Origin: Synechococcus sp. UW140
GTDB taxonomy: Bacteria > Cyanobacteriota > Cyanobacteriia > PCC-6307 > Cyanobiaceae
NCBI GenBank assembly: GCA_945878795.1
Contig: CAMDWF010000169.1
Span: 1 to 5,704, forward strand
Length of the DNA: 5,704 nucleotides
Direction of reading: 5' to 3'
Part shown: positions 1 through 5,591 of the stretch, one piece after another
Layout: each line of letters begins with the position of its first letter
Numbering within the stretch: the stretch's first letter is position 1
Notes under the pieces: model-generated
Told to the model about the DNA's origin: nothing
The model's input: the letters and a program-made list of their open reading frames with translations, nothing else
The model's database searches: none
Position numbers and translations under genes: made by a program

Positions 1-173
1 CATCGCAGCATCCCCTCCAGTTCCTCAATCCCCTGCAGGATCTCCTGCTCGATTGCCCGCAATTCCAACCGGATCTCCAGCGGTTGGCGGTGCTCCATCT
101 CGTCGTCGATCAGTCCAGGCAATATCCGCAAGCTGCAGCTACGGTGACATGAAACAGTTGCAAGAGCTGCCAT
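1..173 (-). CDS. Possible partial coding frame leaving the left edge, unrecognised (HsdM-tail-like?)
   Basis: The minus strand is open from about 266 to the window edge. An ATG lies at 173 and a second, better placed ATG at 98 (protein begins MEHRQPLEIRLEL). The frame reads LRILPGLIDDEMEHRQ, then a charged amphipathic helix with RAIEQEILQGIEELEGMLR at the edge. This heptad-like, Glu/Leu-rich pattern looks coding, unlike random antisense sequence. I cannot tell whether it is the N-terminus of a gene continuing to the left or the last residues of one: the final two bases are TG, so a following A would give a TGA stop. The helix recalls the C-terminal tail of type I N6-adenine methyltransferases (HsdM), which would suit the neighbouring hsdR, but this is a weak memory-based resemblance. 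It overlaps the first two bases of mazE on the opposite strand. Confidence 0.3.
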   Translation of the reverse strand, partial: MAALATVSCHRSCSLRILPGLIDDEMEHRQPLEIRLELRAIEQEILQGIEELEGMLR

Positions 174-450
174 GGGATCTGGAGCCGCCCCGGAGCTGGG
201 TCGCTCAGAGGCCTCCGCCCAGGAGGCGCGCCGGGCCGCCAACCGCCGCAAGGTGCGGGAGCACCGTCAGCGGTTGCGGGCCCAGGGGATGCGGCCGATC
301 CAGATCTGGGTGCCGGACGTGCATTCCCCCGAGTTCGCCGCAGAGGCGCGACGGCAGTCGCTGTTGGTGGCCCAGAGCCCCGAGGAGGCAGAAATCCAGG
401 CCTTCATCAATTCGGTGTACGAGTGGCCAGACGATGAGTACAGCCAATGA
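172..450 (+). CDS. mazE: Antitoxin MazE family protein (DUF3018 type)
   Basis: This 92-residue protein is the predicted antitoxin of a MazEF type II toxin-antitoxin pair. It would bind and neutralise the MazF endoribonuclease and repress its own operon. The diagnostic block is at residues 27-49: a basic KVREHRQRLRAQG segment, then RPIQIWVPD. After it come SPEFAAEARRQS and a short acidic C-terminus with EWPDDE, all typical of the short MazE-like antitoxins that precede PemK/MazF genes. The ATG at 172 is the only ATG in frame after an upstream in-frame TGA at 145-147. The Shine-Dalgarno sequence is weak (CAAGAG), and the family core would still be intact if translation began at a later codon. 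The TGA at 448-450 overlaps the ATG of mazF (ATGA), so the two were translationally coupled. The frame is intact although its toxin is broken. Confidence 0.88.
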   Translation: MGSGAAPELGRSEASAQEARRAANRRKVREHRQRLRAQGMRPIQIWVPDVHSPEFAAEARRQSLLVAQSPEEAEIQAFINSVYEWPDDEYSQ

Positions 451-730
451 AGCGTGGTGAGATCTGGACTATGGCTGGTGGCCCCGGCTATGCCAGCAAG
501 CCTCGATCGCCGTGTGTCCGCTGAGCAGCGAGCCGATTGAAGCCCCGATCCTCCGTATCCAAGTGGAACCAACGCCCGAGAACGGCCTGAGAGCCACGAG
601 CCGTCTGATGGTCGACAAAGTCATCACCGTGCCCAAAAGCCCCCTGGGCCAGTGCATCGGCCGCCTGGCCGATGACGATCTGCTGCGGCTCAACCGCTCG
701 TTGCTGGTGTTCCTGGGGCTGGCCCGCTGA
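447..730 (+). pseudogene. mazF: MazF/PemK-type endoribonuclease toxin, inactivated by an internal frameshifting deletion
   Basis: The first 20 codons from the ATG at 447 encode a normal MazF N-terminus (MKRGEIWTMAGGPGYASKPR). The frame then runs out of homology and stops at TGA 525-527. The rest of the toxin continues in another frame from about 504 to the TGA at 728-730: SIAVCPLSSEPIEAP, then VEPTPENGLRATSRLMVDK, then a C-terminus ending LLVFLGLAR. By memory of the family, the roughly 14-16 residues that normally join KPRP to the SIAVCPL strand (the IVQDDRF stretch) are missing. The lost DNA must be 3n+1 bases, about 43-46. A GTG at 512 could in principle start a 72-residue C-terminal fragment, but it would lack the N-terminal strand and loop needed for RNA cleavage. 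MazF is normally about 110 residues and cuts mRNA at short sequence motifs. The ATGA coupling to mazE is preserved. Confidence 0.85.
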
Positions 731-791
731 GTGGGGTCCACAGTGGCACTGCGCACCCATTGATGTGATTGCCGTTCTGCCGATCATGGGC
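731..791. other. Short convergent gap between mazF remnant and higA
   Basis: Sixty-one bases separate the 3' ends of the converging mazF remnant and higA. There is a small GTGG-GGT-CCAC hairpin at 733-743 but no T-run on either strand, so I do not call a terminator. Confidence 0.4.
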
Positions 792-1085
792 TCAGCAGTT
801 CACGAGCGGCTGGAGGGTGTCGAGAACGTCAGCCAGTTCGACAGTGGCCACTTCCGTGTCGTAGGCCGCCTGTGCCCGCAACCAATAGCCCGGACTGAGC
901 CGCAACACACGACACAGACGCAGATCCGTGTCGGCCGTGATCGCCCGCTGGCCCGCAATGATTTCACTGATGCGTGATGCGGGTACCCCGATTGACTTGG
1001 CCAGTCGGTACTGGCTGATGCCCAGTGGTTCGAGGAACTCTTCCTGAAGAAGTTCACCAGGGCTGATGGGTGGGAGACGATTCAT
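792..1085 (-). CDS. higA: HigA-type antitoxin, XRE-family helix-turn-helix protein
   Basis: This 97-residue protein is a HigA-type antitoxin, which normally binds the HigB ribosome-dependent mRNA interferase and represses the higBA promoter. It opens with the family signature LPPISPGELLQEEFLEPLGIS (residues 4-24). A Cro/XRE helix-turn-helix follows at about residues 24-46 (QYRLAKSIGVPASRISEII) with GQRAITADTDLRL after it, then PGYWLRAQAAYD, where HigA proteins usually have a similar 'P..W..lQ..yD' motif. Length and start are normal for the family. The stop of the higB remnant lies 9 bases upstream, which is the usual toxin-first higBA spacing. The spacer CACCTCCCC has no purine-rich ribosome binding site, so expression probably depended on coupling to higB. 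The usual promoter and operator upstream of higB are gone, so any transcription now probably reads through from the hsdR side. Confidence 0.9.
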   Translation of the reverse strand: MNRLPPISPGELLQEEFLEPLGISQYRLAKSIGVPASRISEIIAGQRAITADTDLRLCRVLRLSPGYWLRAQAAYDTEVATVELADVLDTLQPLVNC

Positions 1086-1094
1086 GGGGAGGTG

Positions 1095-1136
1095 TCAGTG
1101 GTAGTCAATAAGTTCAACGTCTTCCGGGCCGCCGCC
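1095..1136 (-). pseudogene. higB: HigB toxin remnant, C-terminal codons only
   Basis: Directly upstream of higA, one frame reads GGGPEDVELIDYH and then TGA (1095-1097). The ending 'GPEDVEIVDYH' is the standard C-terminus of HigB/RelE-family toxins of about 92 residues. Position, strand and the 9-base gap to higA are also right for higB. Going upstream, the homology ends at about 1136. The frame beyond is simply the out-of-frame 3' end of hsdR, so some 75-80 N-terminal codons, with the promoter and all the catalytic fold except the last strand, have been lost. The left boundary is approximate because the run of Gly codons carries little information. No toxin activity is possible. The identification rests on only about 13 residues, but the genetic context makes it convincing. 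Confidence 0.75.
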
Positions 1137-1140
1137 CAAT

Positions 1141-1161
1141 CCGTTCAGGCAGCCTGAACGG
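1141..1161. repeat. Perfect 21-bp palindrome at the hsdR 3' end / higB remnant junction
   Basis: Arms CCGTTCAGGC (1141-1150) and GCCTGAACGG (1152-1161) are exact reverse complements around a single A. The palindrome contains the hsdR TGA (1145-1147) and lies 4-5 bases from where HigB homology starts. Neither strand has an adjacent T-run, so it is not a canonical intrinsic terminator. It could still form an mRNA 3' hairpin, or mark a recombination or deletion point. Confidence 0.8.
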
Positions 1162-2416
1162 CAACAGCCCTCGTTTTGATCAGGTCGAGCAGGTAGCAGA
1201 TGTTGTTGACCTCCGCCTCGGAAAACAGCCCCTCCGGGCCCGTCGGCGCCAGGTCGCTGAAGGGCGGGTCGTAGAGGCGGGCGGGATCCATCACGCCGCG
1301 GCTGGTGAGCTCGTCGAGGATTTCGTTGATGAAGCGGATATGGGTAGCGGTGTGGGTGCCATCGGCGAGGAACGCGGCGAACAGCTCCTTGACGGCGTTG
1401 CGATCCAGGCCCACCAGCGATCGGATGAACAGCCCGAAGCCGTTGCACTCCTCGGCGGCCCGCTGGATCGCCCGCTCCGTGCCGACGCCATGGCAGAGCA
1501 GCAAGCGCTGCAGCTCGTCGAGATCACCTGGAGTGAGAGGTTGGTTGCGGCGCAGGCGCTGCATGGTCAGGTGATCCTCGTGAGCCTTGAGGAAGCCCTT
1601 GGCGCGCAGGCGGAACTGCTGGAACTCGTCGCGGGTTAGCAACACGGCGGCATCCAGCTCACGCATTACACCCAGCTCATCGGTGAAGTTCGTGTAAAGG
1701 GGGTCTCGGCTGATGGGTTCGATCAGCCCCATCAACGCCCGTAGGCGCCGCCGCACCTCTTCGAGCATTGGCACGGTCACGTCCTGCCACCATTCATCGC
1801 GCAGCAGATCGCGGATCAACTCCAGTTCGGTCGCCACCTGAGGGATGTTGGCGCGGGCCTCCAGCTGGGCGGCCAGGTCGCGCAGCTGCTGCTGGAGGCG
1901 AGTGAAGCGCGGTTCGCCCCGCAGCAGGGAGAGCTGCAGGTTGTAAAGGAGCAGATCGAAACGGCGGGCGACCGCATCGGTGTCGCCCTGCTGCTCGGCG
2001 TAGGCGGAGGGCAGGGGCGCCAGGGTGGCGGCGAGGTCCTGATGGTCGTCGGGGCTGAGGATGGCCCAGGACTCGCCGTTGCGGAACCGCTCCACCAGCT
2101 GGAGGTGGGGGCGCACCAGGAAGTTGTCGGCGGGACAGGCGGCCACGTGGCAGCGCAGCAGTTCGGCGAGGGTGTGGCGATGCAGCCGTAAATCGGTCTC
2201 GGGTTCGTCTGGGTGGCCCTCTGGCGCGGTAAAGGCCATGCCGGTCCCCGCCTGCTGCATCTTCTGATCGACCTTGTGATCGATGACCTCAATCAGCGCC
2301 AGGCGGCTGCGGAACAGGCGGGTGCTGAGGGTTTCCGGAGCGGCGGTGGATTCGGCACCGCCCTGGCCAAGGAAGAATTCAAGGTTCTGGCAGAGGTCGA
2401 AGATCCAAAAGCACTC

Positions 2417-2419
2417 CTA
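2417..2419 (-). other. In-frame TAG at hsdR codon 733
   Basis: The codon follows LLGPGRD and precedes ECFWIFDLCQ, in the linker just after helicase motif VI. In relatives this stretch usually reads like GPGxDK(x)FFxIFDF, so the lost residue is probably Lys (AAG to TAG) or Gln (CAG to TAG), one base change. It would remove the whole C-terminal domain, which in this family docks HsdR to the methyltransferase. Confidence 0.85.
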
Positions 2420-2998
2420 ATCCCTGCCAGGCCCCAACAGGTCTTTGCAGGTGCGAGTACCGCGCCCCACCATCTGCCAGAACTTGGTGCGCGAACGCAC
2501 CGGCTTGAAGAACACCAGATTGACGATCTCAGGGATGTCGATGCCGGTGTCGAGCATGTCGACGGAGATGGCGATACGTAGATCGCTGTCTGAATCGGCA
2601 AATTCATCAATCAATGACTGGGCATATTTCACCTGGTTATCGATAACTCGGGCGGCCTTGCCGGCCAGGTGAGGGTAGTTGTGATCGAAACGCTCGCGGA
2701 TGAATTCGGCGTGCTTGTGGTTGCGCGCAAAGATCACCGATTTGCCGAGACGATCACCGGAGGCTTCTTGACAGCCCTGGGTCATCAGCACCTCAAGTCC
2801 CTTGTCGACGGTGTCGTCGTTGAACAGCCAATTGTTGATGGCACCGGAATCGACCCGGCCTGTGCCCAGCACGTTTTCTTCCCAGTCGAGCAAGTCCCAC
2901 TGGGCCTTCTCCTCGTCGCTGAGGTCGGCATAGTTGATGCCCTCCCGCGGAAAACGGAGAGAGACAGAGATGGGCCTAAACGGCACGAGAAAGCGGTC

Positions 2999-3008
2999 GG
3001 CGATCGCC
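2999..3008. other. HIP1 palindrome (extended form)
   Basis: GGCGATCGCC contains GCGATCGC, the highly iterated palindrome overrepresented in many cyanobacterial genomes. It lies within hsdR. A single copy in 5.7 kb is suggestive of a cyanobacterial host but not decisive. Confidence 0.5.
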
Positions 3009-4546
3009 TGATCCAGACCGTATTCATCGGTGGGTAGGCCAATCGCCCGATCAAAGAGCTCGTAGGTGTTGCGGTCGATCTCCTCGCGCGGCGTGGCGGT
3101 GAGGCCGCTGAGCAGCGAATCGAAGTAGGCGAAGATGGCGCCGTATTTCTGGTAGACGCTGCGGTGCGCCTCGTCGATGATCACCAGATCGAAGTGCCCC
3201 ACCCCGAAGCGTTTGACGCCATAGCCATCCTCCGCATCAATCAGGTTCATCATCGTGGGGTAGGTGGAGAGGAACACCCGCCCCTCACCGCCCTTGTTTG
3301 TCACCAGGTTGACCGGTGAGCAATCGGGCAGGAAGCGACGGAAGGCGCGTTCGGCTTGAAGCACGAGCGAGGTTCGATCCGCCAGAAACAGCACCCGCTT
3401 GACCCAATTGCAGCGGGTCAGGACATCGGTGAGGGAGATGGCGGTGCGGGTCTTGCCGGCGCCGGTGGCTTGCACCAGCAAGGCCTTGAGCCGACCCTGC
3501 TCCAGGGATTCACAGATGGCCCGGATCGCGCGTTGCTGGTAATAGCGCCCGGAGATGGTGGTGGAGATCGTGGCCTGAGAGAGGGGCTGACGGATCTCTC
3601 TCCGCCGGACCAGGGTTTCGAGCTCATCCTTTTTATAGAAGCCCTGCACCTCACGAGGCGGATAGCGCAGGTCATCCCATAGGCGGTGCCGGTAGCCGTT
3701 TGAAAGGAAGATCAGCGGCCGCTGGCCGTAGCGCTGCTCCAGGCAGTTGGCATACAGCTCAGCCTGACGTTCACCATCGCGAGGATCGCGGCAGCTGCGC
3801 TTGGCTTCCACCAGGGCCAGGGGTTTGCCGTCATCCCCCCAGAGCACGTAATCCACAAAGCCGGTGCCGGTGGCATTGGGCATGCCCTGCACCTCGTGCT
3901 CGTGGGTGCAGCTCTGGCCATGCACCCAGCCGGCTTCTTCGATGTAAAAGTCGATGTAGCTGCGGCGCGTATCGAACTCGGTGGTGTCCGCCTCCGGCTT
4001 GGTATCAGCCTCATTGGCCTTGCGCTGAGCGGAGATCTCCTTGCGAAGGCGCTCAAGCTCCTGCCTGGAGGCCTCGTTTTCTTCCCTGGCTTCGCGCAGC
4101 TGTCGATCCCGTTCGGCGAGCTGGTTGGCGAGCTCCTGCAGCTGTTCGCGGGTCTGGTTGGCCGTTGCGGTTTCCTGCTGAGGGTGGGGCAACAGGGCCT
4201 TGTCGAAGCTTGCGGCCCGGGCTGTCTCGCGATTCCGGCCATAGGTGAGGGCCAACCAGCGCAGCACATGGAACAACTCACTGGCGACCAGCACCGAGGC
4301 CGCCACACGCATCGGCTCAGCGCGATGCACGGCCTCGTTCCCCCTGTTCTTGATGAGCTGGAAGCGGCCAAGCGCCTGCTCGCCAACGAGATAACGGAAG
4401 TCGAAGCCATGCATCATCTGCGAGAGGCTCGGTTCTCCCCAGGGCCGCTGCAGCTGAGAGTCGTTCTCGTAGACCCACTCCACCAGCAGCTCGATCGTGC
4501 GGCGGGCGTAGAAGCAGGCGGTGCGGGGATCGGAGAGGGCGAACTG

Positions 4547-4549
4547 CTA
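4547..4549 (-). other. In-frame TAG at hsdR codon 23
   Basis: The codon lies between EEAQKV and QFALSDPRTACFYAR, a well conserved N-terminal stretch of EcoEI-like HsdR. The family usually has an acidic or otherwise polar residue here, so a single change such as GAG to TAG explains it. The next plausible restart is GTG at 4483 (codon 45). Confidence 0.82.
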
Positions 4550-4615
4550 GACCTTTTGTGCCTCCTCGTGGAGCTCAGGCCACTGGCTGGCGATGAGGGC
4601 GTACTGGGAGCTCAT

Positions 4616-4692
4616 CGACCAGAAAATTGCGCCATATCCAACGCGAATGAATCTGGCAGGAATGCGACCAGGCTACAGGCTGCACCTGGCCA
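4616..4692. other. Gap between hepT remnant and hsdR
   Basis: Seventy-seven bases lie between the end of the hepT remnant and the hsdR ATG. The sequence just before the ATG (ATTTTCTGGTCG on the minus strand) has no clear Shine-Dalgarno, and I see no convincing promoter. hsdR was probably transcribed together with mntA-hepT. Confidence 0.4.
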
Positions 4693-4988
4693 TCAGGCCT
4701 GAGCAAGGATTTTATGCATCTCCTGCATTAATAGTGGTAGCGGCCCTGCGAGATCGGGGATGCGTGGAGCGCCGGTGCATGACCAGTCAGGTCGAGGGCT
4801 CGAACCTGCCATCCAACGCGCTTGCCTCTTCCACAAAGGCATACAGATCGTGGAGCAACGGCCGCCTGCTGGGCGTGATAGCCGAGGGTCTCATCGTCGA
4901 TGGCGGCATCATCCAGCAGCCTGTCGAGCACGGCCAGGTCCTGAGCTGCCTTGCGCTGCAGCAGCTGTGCTTGATCAGAGCGAGTCAT
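4693..4988 (-). pseudogene. hepT: HepT-like HEPN-domain toxin, broken over three frames
   Basis: From ATG 4988 the first 43 codons encode a normal HEPN-domain start: MTRSDQAQLLQRKAAQDLAV, then LLDDAAIDDETLGYHAQQAA, matching the 'a..D...a..ll......d...fhaQQAaEK' pattern. At about 4860 the homology leaves this frame. A second frame resumes with RPLLHDLYAFVEEASALDG and RFEPST, then TGA. A third carries a C-terminal tail AGPLPLLMQEMHKILAQA and TGA at 4693-4695. The EK-rich helix expected between QAA and HDL (by family memory about 15-20 residues) is absent, so at least one deletion plus frameshifts have occurred. The third-frame tail is the least certain part. Intact HepT proteins are small RNases (about 110-140 residues) inhibited by MntA-mediated AMPylation. 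The start overlaps the mntA stop by 14 bases, the usual close coupling of these pairs. In the original frame a 98-residue chimera could still be translated (start codon at 5024 or 4988, stop at 4728), but its second half is non-native. Confidence 0.78.
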
Positions 4989-5343
4989 GAAGAACCCGAC
5001 CCGCGCGGTGCGCGGCGTACTCAAGCGTGCCGGGAATGCGGGAGCGCTCGTCGAAGCGGGCCTGGCTGGTCACGACCAGATCCACCGACATCAGCACACC
5101 GCGCAGTGCCTTCTGCAACCGCACCGTTTCGCCATAGCGGCTGGTGATCTCGGGCTTCACCACCAGCAGATCGAGATCGTTGGCGGCGGCCAACTCGCCC
5201 CGGGCGGCCGAACCAAAGGCAATCAGGCGCAGCGGTGATGCTGCAGCCACAAGCCGGTCCACCACGACGTTCACCTTCTCGGTGGTGACTGCCCAGGGGT
5301 GGCCTTGACCACCGGCGGCAATGGCAGGAGTTGCTTGAGTCAT
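4975..5343 (-). CDS. mntA: MntA-type minimal nucleotidyltransferase antitoxin
   Basis: This 122-residue protein is a minimal nucleotidyltransferase of the DNA polymerase beta superfamily. In MNT-HEPN pairs this protein transfers AMP from ATP onto a tyrosine of the HEPN toxin and so neutralises it. The catalytic motif GSX10DXD is complete: G44-S45, ten residues, D56-L-D58, followed by LLVVKPE. A third acidic residue sits in a strand, MSVDLVV (D88). The C-terminus (FDERSRIPGTLEYAAHRAGRVLHDSL) is also typical. The ATG at 5343 overlaps the stop of a 22-codon ORF (ATGA) and has no Shine-Dalgarno of its own. A start nearer VTTEKVNVVVDRL would also fit the family, since the first 18 or so residues look unconserved. 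The gene ends inside the hepT start. The frame is intact while its partner toxin is ruined. Confidence 0.85.
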   Translation of the reverse strand: MTQATPAIAAGGQGHPWAVTTEKVNVVVDRLVAAASPLRLIAFGSAARGELAAANDLDLLVVKPEITSRYGETVRLQKALRGVLMSVDLVVTSQARFDERSRIPGTLEYAAHRAGRVLHDSL

Positions 5344-5408
5344 GGGATGGGAGCCAGCGGCTGGCGAGCGGCCCGGAACCTGAGGCTAAGGGTGAGAAGC
5401 GATTTCAT
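5340..5408 (-). CDS. 22-codon ORF with strong ribosome binding site, chained by ATGA overlaps
   Basis: ATG 5408 encodes MKSLLTLSLRFRAARQPLAP plus two residues, ending at TGA 5340-5342. It is preceded on the minus strand by GGAGGAGGG-ACC-ATG, the strongest Shine-Dalgarno in the window. Its start overlaps the stop of the frame upstream and its stop overlaps the ATG of mntA, both as ATGA. It may be a leader peptide that delivers ribosomes to mntA, which lacks its own site. It may also be the stub of a gene shortened by a deletion or frameshift. The hydrophobic-then-basic composition resembles no family I know. Confidence 0.4.
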   Translation of the reverse strand: MKSLLTLSLRFRAARQPLAPIP

Positions 5409-5443
5409 GGTCCCTCCTCCAGCTGCCGCTCCAGCGGCTGGCG
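5354..5443. repeat. 13-bp direct repeat, two copies, each with inner dyad symmetry
   Basis: CCAGCGGCTGGCG occurs at 5354-5366 and 5431-5443, 77 bp apart. Each copy contains the near-palindrome CCAGC-G-GCTGG. On the minus strand both copies encode RQPL just before an ATGA overlap. A one-mismatch relative (CCAGCGGTTGGCG) is at 77-89, also in a minus-strand RQPL context. Confidence 0.6.
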
Positions 5444-5520
5444 GATCAAGCCGAGGGCATAGGGCACCTCCTCCAGGGCGTTGAGCCGCAAGGCTTGGGT
5501 CAAGCTTTGGGTTCCACTGC
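5405..5520 (-). CDS. 3' end of an unrecognised upstream gene (partial or broken)
   Basis: The frame ending at TGA 5405-5407 reads LTQALRLNALEEVPYALGL and then IRQPLERQLEEGP, with a coding-like composition and an ATGA overlap with the next ORF. It is open upstream only to a TAA near 5580 and has no ATG, so if genuine it is a remnant or has been frameshifted. A neighbouring minus frame (ATG 5604 to TGA 5500-5502, 34 residues including ESGRFIRLHGPRLPHLL) also looks coding and could be the earlier part of the same gene in another frame. I do not recognise either piece. In type I loci the gene before an MNT-HEPN-hsdR set is often hsdS, but nothing here proves that. Confidence 0.3.
5412..5420 (-). 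promoter_or_regulatory. Strong Shine-Dalgarno (GGAGGAGGG) for the small ORF before mntA
   Basis: GGAGGAGGG on the minus strand ends three bases before ATG 5408, and its first GGAGG sits seven bases from the start. No other gene in the window has so clear a site. It lies inside the last codons of the upstream frame (LEEGP-stop). Confidence 0.65.
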
Positions 5521-5591
5521 GGATTTGAGCAGATGGGGGAGCCTGGGACCGTGAAGCCGAATGAACCGGCCGCTCTCGTTAGATTGGCACG

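Larger units (their letters stand above)
1145..4615 (-). pseudogene. hsdR: Type I restriction enzyme R subunit (EcoEI-like HsdR), interrupted by two in-frame TAG codons
   Basis: HsdR is the ATP-driven DNA translocase and nuclease of a type I restriction complex. One frame runs from ATG 4615 (MSSQYALIASQWPELHEEA) to TGA 1145-1147, giving 1156 codons, a normal HsdR length. Numbering the whole frame: a DUF4145-like N-terminus (LSDPRTACFYARR at 27-39, ELFHVLRWLALTYGR near 113-127); a coiled coil at about 150-204; a PD-(D/E)XK nuclease with D255 and E270-A-K272; helicase motif I ATGAGKT 383-389; DEAH 481-484; TAT 506-508; motif V around DMLDTGIDIP 686-695; motif VI QMVGRGTR 714-721; IFDLCQNLEFF after codon 733; and an EcoEI-type C-terminal domain to the end (GFGLFIRSLVGLDR near 1060, GVMDPARLYDPPFSD near 1107). 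TAG interrupts codon 23 and codon 733. Homology continues uninterrupted in the same frame after each, so these are point nonsense changes without indels. Possible products are a GTG-started piece (4483-2417, 688 residues) and an ATG-started C-terminal piece (2260-1145, 371 residues). Neither makes a whole enzyme. No complete hsdM or hsdS lies in the window. Confidence 0.93.

Noticed and set aside
53..460. 135-codon plus-strand frame overlapping mazE
   Set aside because: It is Arg/Pro/Ser-rich and without motifs, in a different frame from the recognisable MazE, whose conserved core and ATGA coupling to mazF decide the matter.
733..743. GTGG-GGT-CCAC hairpin as a terminator between mazF and higA
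   Set aside because: A four-base stem with no adjacent T-run on either strand is too weak.
1816..2292. 158-codon minus-strand frame inside hsdR
   Set aside because: It is an out-of-frame shadow (Ser/Pro/Trp-rich) of the hsdR C-terminal domain.
2417..4483. Treating the 688-codon frame and the 371-codon frame (1145-2260) as two separate proteins, e.g. a split HsdR
   Set aside because: They share one reading frame with continuous HsdR homology through the TAG, including residues between the stop and the next ATG. A split gene would need its own start before IFDLCQNLEFF, and there is none.
3896..4702. 268-codon plus-strand open frame
   Set aside because: It lies antisense to the N-terminal part of hsdR, whose minus frame carries clear domains. 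The plus frame shows no family motif and is a typical GC-rich antisense shadow.
4693..4702. TCAGGCCTGA palindrome at the end of hepT
   Set aside because: Ten-base palindromes are common in GC-rich sequence. It is probably coincidence around the stop codon.
4713..4727. ATGCA-TCTCC-TGCAT inverted repeat as an operator or terminator
   Set aside because: The stem is only five bases, it has no T-run, and it lies inside the hepT remnant. Chance is sufficient.
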